Source: an uncultured Pirellulaceae bacterium | Lineage (GTDB): Bacteria > Planctomycetota > Planctomycetia > Pirellulales > Pirellulaceae | Direction: 5' to 3' | Length of the DNA stretch: 5,152 bases | Assembly: GCA_934278005.1 (NCBI GenBank) | Contig: CAKQWG010000200.1 | Span: forward strand, 1 to 5,152 | Shown: positions 4,926 to 5,152 of the stretch, piece after piece | How positions within the stretch are numbered: position 1 is the stretch's first letter | How the letters are laid out: each line of letters starts with the position of its first letter | Program-made: the position numbers and the translations under genes | The notes under the pieces: generated by a model | Database searches by the model: none | The model's input: only the letters and a program-made list of their open reading frames with translations | Told to the model about the DNA's origin: nothing

Positions 4926-5152
4926 GTGCTTACCACTGCCGACTTAAAATCACACACCAAAGCTGATTTGACCGAAATGGCCAAGCGATTCGGGTTGCCT
5001 GTCAGCGGTTCGATGAAGAAGGACGAATTGGCCGTAGCTGTAGCCAAAGCGGCCAAGTCTAGTAAGGCTAACAAGCCCACTGGCAGAAGTGCCAAGCAGG
5101 TACCTAAGGCCCCGGCCCGATCGAGCAAGACCCAGTCGAGCAAGACCCAGTC
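4926..5152 (+). CDS. Rho_N/SAP-like domain protein, N-terminal fragment
   Basis: A plus-strand gene starts at GTG 4926 and is still open at the window edge after 75 codons. Residues 3-44 (beginning TTADLKSHTKADLTEMAKRF) form a short helix-turn-helix unit like the Rho termination factor N-terminal (Rho_N) or SAP fold: DLKSHTKADLTEMAKRFGL, a short turn, then MKKDELAVAVAKAA. After it comes a Lys/Ser/Ala/Pro-rich linker, ending in a repeated Ser-Ser-Lys-Thr-Gln unit. Such small N-terminal domains bind nucleic acid in known proteins. In planctomycetes I recall them in front of DUF4912-type domains, but the part that would show this is outside the window. It is transcribed away from the atp operon and need not be functionally related. 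Domain class is likely; exact family is unknown. Confidence 0.7.
   Translation, partial: MLTTADLKSHTKADLTEMAKRFGLPVSGSMKKDELAVAVAKAAKSSKANKPTGRSAKQVPKAPARSSKTQSSKTQ
5121..5152 (+). repeat. 15-bp in-frame tandem repeat
   Basis: Two exact copies of TCGAGCAAGACCCAG (5121-5135 and 5136-5150) are followed by the first two bases of a possible third. They encode SSKTQ units in the linker of the plus-strand gene. Exact identity at DNA level suggests recent expansion. The array may continue beyond the window. Confidence 0.85.

Noticed and set aside
4784..5143. 119-codon minus-strand open frame opposite the plus-strand gene
   Set aside because: It overlaps the Rho_N-like gene antisense, has no ribosome-binding site or recognisable domain, and its residues follow from the codon pattern of the opposite strand.

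Overview
This window is the 5' two-thirds of a canonical bacterial F1Fo ATP synthase operon, read on the minus strand, plus the start of a divergently transcribed gene at the right edge. In transcription order (right to left) the minus strand holds atpZ, atpI, atpB (a), atpE (c), atpF (b), atpH (delta) and the first 25 codons of atpA (alpha). The rest of the F1 sector would continue off the left edge.

The source looks like a planctomycete, probably the Rhodopirellula/Pirellulales group. The evidence is moderate GC, few Shine-Dalgarno sequences, long N-terminal parts on subunits a and b, a c subunit made with a signal peptide, and a neighbour with a Rho_N/SAP-like N-terminus and a Lys/Ser-rich linker. 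This is inference from sequence character and memory of the group, not a search result.

Layout: 1-77 atpA start; 166-783 atpH; 835-1641 atpF; a strong intercistronic hairpin at 1690-1712; 1724-2005 atpE with the clearest ribosome-binding site of the operon; 2160-3500 atpB; 3553-3951 atpI, preceded by a tandem duplication of its start region; 4005-4388 atpZ, probably starting at CTG; 4389-4925 leader and divergent control region with A-tracts, short direct repeats and inverted repeats; 4926-5152 the partial plus-strand gene.

How the genes work together: a and the c-ring form the proton path, the b dimer and delta form the stator that holds alpha3beta3, and AtpZ and AtpI are small membrane proteins linked to c-ring assembly and/or divalent cation handling. 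The c-subunit carboxylate is followed by Gly, and TM1 has Ile where Na+-type rings have Gln, so the enzyme should be proton-coupled. The most unusual point is that a (about 180 extra residues) and b (about 80 residues after a signal peptide) are both enlarged on the face predicted to lie outside the cytoplasmic membrane. Otherwise this is a housekeeping locus; I see no mobile element, CRISPR array, defence system, tRNA or rRNA.
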